7,371 nucleotides of DNA from an uncultured Collinsella sp. (GTDB lineage Bacteria > Actinomycetota > Coriobacteriia > Coriobacteriales > Coriobacteriaceae): positions 1 through 7,371 of the forward strand of contig UQOJ01000077.1 of assembly GCA_900542635.1 (NCBI GenBank). The letters run 5' to 3'. The translations under genes were made by a program, and so were the position numbers. Below, in pieces: positions 7,291 to 7,371 of the stretch (position 1 is its first letter; every line of letters starts with the position of its first letter). The notes beneath the pieces are model-generated. The model saw nothing but the letters and a program-made list of their open reading frames with translations, had not been told where the DNA came from and did not search any database.

Positions 7291-7337
7291 TCAGCTTTTC
7301 TGTAGCGAGCACGCAACGACCCAAAGCGGGCCGGGAG
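7291..7337 (-). CDS. Possible C-terminal end of a truncated gene
   Basis: On the minus strand one frame reads PGPLWVVACSLQKS and then TGA at 7291-7293, followed within 13 bases by the terminator stem. It is the only minus frame with a stop before the terminator. A gene is expected just here because the terminator needs one upstream. Fifteen codons are too few to identify a family, and the contig is cut by adapter at 7338. It could also be untranslated sequence. Confidence 0.35.
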
Positions 7338-7371
7338 CTGTCTCTTATACACATCTCCGAGCCCACGAGAC
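7338..7371. other. Nextera read-2 adapter, reverse complement (artefact)
   Basis: The last 34 bases are the exact reverse complement of positions 10-43, starting with the inverted mosaic end CTGTCTCTTATACACATCT. Together the two ends look like perfect terminal inverted repeats of a transposon, but they are library adapters. Both ends carry the i7-side adapter, so they come from separate read-through events and not from one library fragment. Genomic sequence ends at about 7337. Confidence 0.98.

Overview
This window looks like an assembled contig from a GC-rich bacterium, with sequencing-library adapter left on both ends. The first 43 bases and the last 34 bases are Nextera (Tn5) read-2 adapter, and an 8-base index that I recall as N701 sits at 2-9. 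Genuine genomic sequence therefore runs from about 44 to 7337. The proteins, the strong GGAGG-type ribosome binding sites and the GC-rich codon use suggest an actinobacterium. My best guess is a Collinsella-like member of the Coriobacteriia (about 0.6 confidence), from general resemblance and not from a marker gene.

All supported genes lie on the minus strand, so transcription runs from right to left. In transcription order the layout is: the possible last codons of a cut-off gene (7291-7337) followed by an intrinsic terminator (7251-7278); a 210-residue protein with about four membrane segments and no recognised function (6530-7162); a gene-poor stretch of 464 bases (6066-6529) holding an 84-base imperfect hairpin, a second terminator nearly identical to the first, and a tandem 11-bp repeat; a 140-residue single-pass membrane protein (5643-6065); rmuC (4164-5519) closed by a strong terminator; a 600-residue ABC exporter half-transporter (2234-4036); nth, endonuclease III (1505-2170); and the first 434 codons of mfd, the transcription-repair coupling factor, cut by the contig end (44-1347).

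Three of the four recognised genes (rmuC, nth, mfd) maintain DNA: recombination, base excision repair and transcription-coupled repair. The ABC exporter and nth are 63 bases apart with no convincing terminator and are probably co-transcribed. A weak terminator-like hairpin lies just after nth. A second lies in the leader of mfd, too close to the mfd start for a promoter to fit behind it, so it may act as an attenuator.

I see no phage, insertion sequence, CRISPR array, toxin-antitoxin pair, defence cluster or tRNA/rRNA gene. The region is ordinary chromosomal backbone. The most useful observations are the adapter artefacts (which mimic transposon inverted repeats and give Mfd a false C-terminus), the duplicated terminator block around the 210-residue gene, the long 3' hairpin, and the mfd leader.
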